NCBI GenBank assembly: GCA_033002965.1
Contig: JAURVB010001837.1
Span: 62,001 to 126,000 of the forward strand
Origin: Piper betle
Lineage: Eukaryota; Streptophyta; Magnoliopsida; Piperales; Piperaceae
Reading direction: 5' to 3'
DNA: 64,000 nucleotides
The translations under genes and the position numbers were made by a program. The notes below the pieces were generated by a model that made no database searches, was not told the origin of the DNA, and was given only the letters and a program-made list of their open reading frames with translations. This document shows positions 59,020 to 64,000 of this stretch, piece after piece; position 1 is the first letter of the stretch, and each line of letters begins with the position of its first letter.

Positions 59020-59334
59020 AATGCTGGTTGATATTGTATTGAATTATTAATTTGTTTGCTATGTCAAGCATCGTAGTATAGGGAATTCATATATATATAT
59101 ATATATTTTCTTTAATCTACTTGTAAGTTGTAACTATCTCTTCGACTCTCAACTAATCATATGCTGTGACTTCAACAAGACAAATGCATCATTTTGATTT
59201 CATATTTCAGCAATTAAAAGGTCCTTGGCAGGGCAACAAGTTTTGCATAGGGAATATGTCAAGATCATGGAAATTAGGGAGGAAAAAATTGTAGGTTGCC
59301 AAACCTTTGAAACTAAACATGTGATCACTGTTGC

Positions 59335-60156
59335 ATAACTCGGCCGATTCTACTCTGAATCGACCGATTTGAATCGGATCGGTGGCGATCCGATTTAAAA
59401 AATAACGTGAATCGGTCGGGCTCAAATCGGTCCGAGAATCGACCGATTCGAACCGATTTTACCCGATTCGAGCCGATTCCAGAATCGGCTCGAATTGGCC
59501 GATTATGGCCGGCGACGGGGAGGCGACAGGGGCGGCAACGGGCGACCGGGGGGCTGGGGCTGGGGGGCAATGGCGGCGTGGGACAGGGCGGTGACGGCGA
59601 GCGGCGAGGGAGGCGACAGAAGCGGCGAGGTGGGGGGGGGTCGAGTTGCAAGGGCGGGGCTGGGCGGGGAGGCAGGGTGGGGCGAGCTGCGAGGGCGGCT
59701 TCGGGGTGGCAAGGCAGGGCAGAGCGAGCTGCCAGGGTGGCTTCGGGGCGGCTCGGCGGGGCCAAAGGCGAGGAGGGGGTAGCAACGGGGCAATAGGGCG
59801 GCGAGGGGCGGCGACGGGGCAGGACAGGGGGCGACGGGGCTACAGGGCGGCGAGGGTGGCAGGGCGGCGGTGGTGGCGGCGGCGGGAGAAAAGGGATGAA
59901 GTATAAGTGGCATTCTCGTAATTAAAAGTTGACTCGACTCCGATTCGAGTCAATAATAATAACTAACTCCAAATAATTTTTAAAAAATCCAAAAAATATG
60001 AAAAAATATCATAAAATATAATACACATTATAACATGAAAATTACATTAAAATGACATATTCTATACTAATAACCCATTAATTTTGATTAAGTTAAAATT
60101 TTTGTATATGACCGATTCAACTAAAACTGATTCCTATTTGACTTATTCTGATTCTG
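59335..60156 (+). repeat. GAATCGG-rich segment with G-rich tract and TTGACTCG palindrome
   Basis: 59341-59505 carries many GAATCGGCCGATT / AATCGGTTCGAA pieces. A G-rich tract (59505-59890) follows, then 'TTGACTCGACTCCGATTCGAGTCAATAATAATAACTA' from 59928, closely like the sequence at 45048 in solo LTR B. The right end (60095-60156) again has GATTCAAC...GATTCTGATTCT. It may be a non-autonomous element sharing the solo-LTR module. Confidence 0.5.
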
Positions 60157-60417
60157 TAACGACCCAGCCCAAAGTGCAACGTAATGGGCCAAGTCATTTC
60201 TTTAAAATGGGTACCCCGGAAGTTAAAGATCTATAGTTCATTCCCACTTATAAACAAGATCTTCTCCCAGTAGGTATTAGATGTGGGACTAAGTTGAGGG
60301 ATCTCACAATCCACCCACCTTAGGGAATTTCGTCCCCGAAATGCCTATTCTTAGCCCGTTGTTAGCCCCAGTCCACGACCTTTCTGGCCCGTGACCGGCA
60401 GCCTAGCCAACGTTCAT
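60157..60417 (-). mobile_element. Truncated TRIM LTR and internal part
   Basis: TGTAACGACCCAGCCCAAAG through 'GTAGGTATTAGATGTGGGACTAAGTTGAGGGATCTCACA' is the best preserved TRIM LTR in the window (minus orientation). It is followed by part of the internal region up to the duplication junction at 60417/60418. Confidence 0.7.
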
Positions 60418-62057
60418 AATCAACGTCGCTTCTGAAAGTGCTCAAGAAAAGACGGGCGTGACAGGCCAAAGATGAGCAACCTTCCACGACAGAAACAACA
60501 GTCCATTGGCGGTGGCTCATGACCTATTCCATCAACGAATAACTTAATTCTTAGAATTTAAGGCTTCTTATTGCTTCCTTGTCATCTTATAAGTGGACAT
60601 CTTAATTCCATGGACCGTACAGTAAACAAAATCACTAAACTTGAAGATCAGAAGGGTAGAAAATTAAGAAGCCTCGAGGTCAAGAAGCTGGCCTGAAAAA
60701 TTTAGGCACCCATCAATTATCCTATGCAGGGGAAAATGCACACTTGATAAATAAACATTCAAAATATGATCCCACGAAGTACTTTTTCTTTTTTTTCCAA
60801 CAAGTACTTGTGATAAAGAGAAACTTGAGCGTTTGACATTCACCCAATTAGCTGGTCATCTATGTTGACCAAAGTATACATCAATTCCATGTTTGTTTCA
60901 AAGACGATATATGAAAGAGAAGCAAGTGACTAAATGACTAATGGAGATTTTAATGAAGCCGTGGATGGTAAAGTCGGCAATAAAGTAAACTGATCCTGCT
61001 TTAATAGCTCCGAATAAATTAAATGCATGTATTAAAGCACGTGAATGATTGTCTTTCTCCGTCCCTTATCCAATTAGAGAGCGGATAATTAATGTGTTTC
61101 TAATGTGTTTCGCTCGTTGAACAGGATTTATAGTCGGTCTACTTAGGGTGATCTCGTAGTTCTTACGGGACGCAGATGATGGGGTTGGTCTATATATTTA
61201 CCTTCCTTTTCTCATATAACAATCAGTAAATTTACCATTCTTGATTGTCTATTCACGTTGATGTTTGTGGGTTTGGTCGCACAATGGATTAAACGTGAGA
61301 GAAAGAGATTTTGGGGAGGGGTTTGAGATTCCAAGTGACAAATGCTGGTCTCTAGCTGGCACCATTCCTGATAAGTCATAAGGTGCTCGAGAGAGACGTC
61401 TTGAATTGAACATTGGTATCAGGAATTTGAGAGAGACGTCTTGAATTGAACATTGGTAACAGGAATTTGTAGCCTGCATATATTGTCAACAATGGTGGGG
61501 AGCTTTGACGTATATATGGAGATTTGCAGGCATGCAAATCCAGGTCTAGAAATGACAAATTAAAGTACAGGTGCCCACATGAGTAAACAAAGATCTAAAT
61601 AGGGTTGGCAACCACTCAAGCCGAGTCAAACTTTCTAGGCTGATTTGAATTTAGCCCTTGAGCATTAGTACTATTTTGCTTAGTATTCTAACCTAATTTT
61701 ATAAATTTATAAGAATGCATCTCTTTATAACGTTCTTGCAAAGGGCGTGGGTGCGACGGAGGACGAGGGCACAGGCGGGGCTTGGTGGTGGGCGTAGGCA
61801 CAATGGAGGATGTGGGCACAGGCGGGGGCTCGGTGGTAGGCACAGGGGCAAAGGAGGGTGCGGATGCAAACGGGGACTCGGCGGTGGGCGCAGGCATGGG
61901 CATGGAGGGCGTGAGCGCAGCTGAGGGCACTGGCAGGGGGCTCGGTGGTGGGCGCGGGTGTCGGCGAGGGAGCATAGCGGTGGCGACAGTGGCATGGATG
62001 ACATTATGAGGGATGAAGAGAAGTTTTATTTTTTTTAAGAAATGTAGGAAATTTTTC

Positions 62058-62091
<34 letters not shown>

Positions 62092-63453
62092 TCATTAATA
62101 AAATGAGAATTCAATATTGGCTTAAGAATAAGAGTTGGAGGATCAATTAATTAAAATACAAAAAAATACACAATACTTAGCTAAGATTAAAAATTGGAGA
62201 ATTAGCCAATTAAAGTACAATTTTTTTTAAAAATATATAATAAAAAATTTTCTTGTAACAAGTTTAAATATCGTTAACCTCAATTTCTTTAAAAATAATA
62301 ACAATATCTTTAATGGTAGAAAGTCAAGGGTTAAAACCCGATTGACCTCAACATCTAAATTCTTACTAATAAGTCTTTCTAATTGTATTAAAAAAATATA
62401 ATATAAAATAAAATGATCATAATATTAAAAAAATAAATAATTATAATTTATCTTTTAATTTAAATAGGATATATATTTAAAATCAATCATAGTCTATATC
62501 TAAGATATTAAATTATTATAATCTATCTCATTATTCAATAAAATTTTATTTAAAAATTAAAATTTATTTGGCATAGGTCTCAAATGCTAGAGCAAATTCC
62601 CTATAATAGTTTTTTAATTGGTTGAAATCACCTTAATTAATAGCGTTTAAAAAATAATAGTATTAATTAAATTAATCTCCTCCAATTAAGAGGATTTACA
62701 CTAACTAATAAATTACCAAAGACAGCTTGTTGTAGTATTGCTACAATAAATCACTGGCTATATATACAAGGAGCCTGAGCTGCTGATCAAATATCTATAC
62801 AAACCGGAGGTTGGCTAAGGCTCGGACTCATCTAGTGAGCGATCGAGCTAAGCCGAGCCCAGGGCGGGGCGCATTGTCGGTATCAGGGTTGAAGTTGATA
62901 AAGGGATTCCATATCCTTGCGGTACGTTATGTACCTTTCACGTGGTCAATAATAGGTGACAATTTTCTCACTTCGTTAAAAGTTGGAAGCTGCATATTAG
63001 AATTAGCCAAGTTCTTCCATGACCAATGATAGCAACATTACCCAAATCAAGAGCCAAATTGAAGCTCTCCACTTAAACGTTTGTCAGGTATGATAATGTT
63101 GAATTGCACTGTTATGGTCATGGGTAAGGTTTAATGAGCCTGTTATTGGGTATTGGGGAACTGGGCAATTAACTCTAATTACCCGATACCCAACAACGGC
63201 CATATATATTATTCCTTACCCGTGACCCTAACCGGTGTAGATTGTTTATGCCTATAAACGTCCCATCTTGAAGATGAGGACACCGTTCTGTGTTTGCTTG
63301 GAGCTCCTTTACGACGGGTGATATATCTGTATCTTCTTCTCGCACGTCTCTATGTGATGTAGAGTCGTGAACTGCAAATTCGAGCATAATGCTGGTTGAT
63401 ATTGTATTGAATTATTAATTTGTTTGCTATGTCAAGCATCGTAGTATAGGGAA

Positions 63454-63488
<35 letters not shown>

Positions 63489-64000
63489 TTTAATCTACTT
63501 GTAAGTTGTAACTATCTCTTCGACTCCCAACTAATCATATGCTGTGACTTCAACAAGACAAATGCATCATTTTAATTTCATATTTCAGCAATTAAAAGGT
63601 CCTTGGCAGGGCAACAAGTTTTGCATAGGGAATATGTCAAGATCATGGAAATTAGGGAGGAAAAAATTGTAGGTTGCCAAACCTTTGAAACTAAACATGT
63701 GATCACTGTTGCATAACTCGGCCGATTCCACTCTGAATCGGCCGATTTGAATCGGATCGGTGGCGAGGGCGGGGGCTCGGGCGGCGAGGTGGGGCGGGGC
63801 GAGCTGCGAGGGCGGCTTCGGGGTGGCAAGGCGGGGCAGGGCGAGCTGCCAGGGGTGGCTTTCGGGGCAGCTTGGCGGGGCTAAAGGCGAGGAGGGGGGA
63901 GCGACGGGGCAATAGGGCGGCGACGGGGCAATAGGGGCGGCGACGGGGCAGGACAGGGGGCGACGGGGCTACAGGGCGGCGAGGGTGGCAGGGCAGCGGT
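60418..64000 (+). repeat. 4.3-kb tandem duplication, copy 2 (runs off the window)
   Basis: Direct copy of 56099-59870. Differences include a 40-base tandem duplication (units starting GAGAGAGACGTCTTGAATTG near 61390 and 61430), a longer TA run at 63456-63485 and loss of about 240 bases after 63765. The end of the unit lies outside the window. Confidence 0.92.
63456..63485. repeat. (TA)n microsatellite
   Basis: TA run. The counterpart in copy 1 at 59090-59106 is about 13 bases shorter, a recent length change. Confidence 0.85.

Larger units (their letters stand above)
56099..60417 (+). repeat. 4.3-kb tandem duplication, copy 1
   Basis: From AATCAACGTCGCTTCTGAAA at 56099 the sequence matches the sequence starting at 60418 almost base for base for over 3 kb. 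The offset is 4319 at the start and 4378 near 59341, because copy 2 has small insertions. Copy 1 retains about 240 bases (about 59390-59630) that copy 2 lacks. Contents in order: a broken gene-like fragment shared with 22.9-23.2 kb, a 48-base minisatellite, a TA run, AT-rich DNA, a TATA-like site, a hairpin MITE, a GAATCGG-rich segment, a G-rich module and a truncated TRIM LTR. Confidence 0.92.

Noticed and set aside
1..64000. CRISPR arrays, bacterial operons or organelle inserts
   Set aside because: No direct repeats with unique spacers of regular length, no bacterial-type gene clusters and no recognisable plastid or mitochondrial genes were seen.

Overview
This window is nuclear DNA from a flowering plant. 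Genes have GT-AG introns and plant-type protein families, and they sit among Ty1/copia, TRIM, solo-LTR, MULE-like and hAT-like mobile elements. RPL12 and the first PDI exon are very GC-rich while introns and spacers are AT-rich; this 5' GC gradient suggests a monocot, probably not a grass (inference only). All exon boundaries were read by eye from splice signals and family knowledge.

Gene-rich left arm (1-11 kb). A seven-exon TFIIB gene (97-2764), an intronless-CDS ribosomal protein L12/uL11 gene (4214-4714) and a twelve-exon ER protein disulfide isomerase gene ending in KDEL (6836-10495) all lie on the + strand. The PDI gene has a perfect ER-stress element (CCAAT-N9-CCACG) about 130 bases before its ATG, but is one base short just after its first CGHC active site, so the reading frame breaks. 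A small secreted AGP-like ORF (11902-12135) with a TATA box and a leader intron runs directly into a 1.7-kb foldback repeat.

Repeat-rich middle (12-34 kb). This holds the foldback element, a MITE, a head-to-head array of TRIM-type miniature retrotransposons, AT-rich repeats, and one intact gene on the minus strand, a DTW-domain tRNA aminocarboxypropyltransferase (25413-24265). A 4.55-kb segment with 32-bp perfect terminal inverted repeats (28710-33262) encloses a decayed FAR1/MULE-type transposase and carries two further insertions.

Nested retroelements (34-51 kb). A minus-strand F-box/DUF295 gene was split by an 11-kb copia element (34894-46001). That copia element was later hit twice by about 3-kb solo LTRs of another family, each with exact 5-bp target duplications (AAGAT, CGGAA). 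A third solo LTR sits inside another copia remnant (47.3-51.2 kb).

Right end (51-64 kb). After about 5 kb of AT-rich spacer comes a direct tandem duplication of about 4.3 kb (56099-60417 and 60418 to the window end). It contains a 48-bp GC-rich minisatellite, hairpin MITEs and small ORFs.

The most unusual recurring signal is a composite module, an AT-rich stretch, a TTGACTCG...CGAGTCAA palindrome and a C- or G-rich tract. It appears at eight or more places in elements of different architecture. No CRISPR array, tRNA or rRNA gene was found. The intact genes are independent housekeeping genes; nothing suggests they form one pathway.
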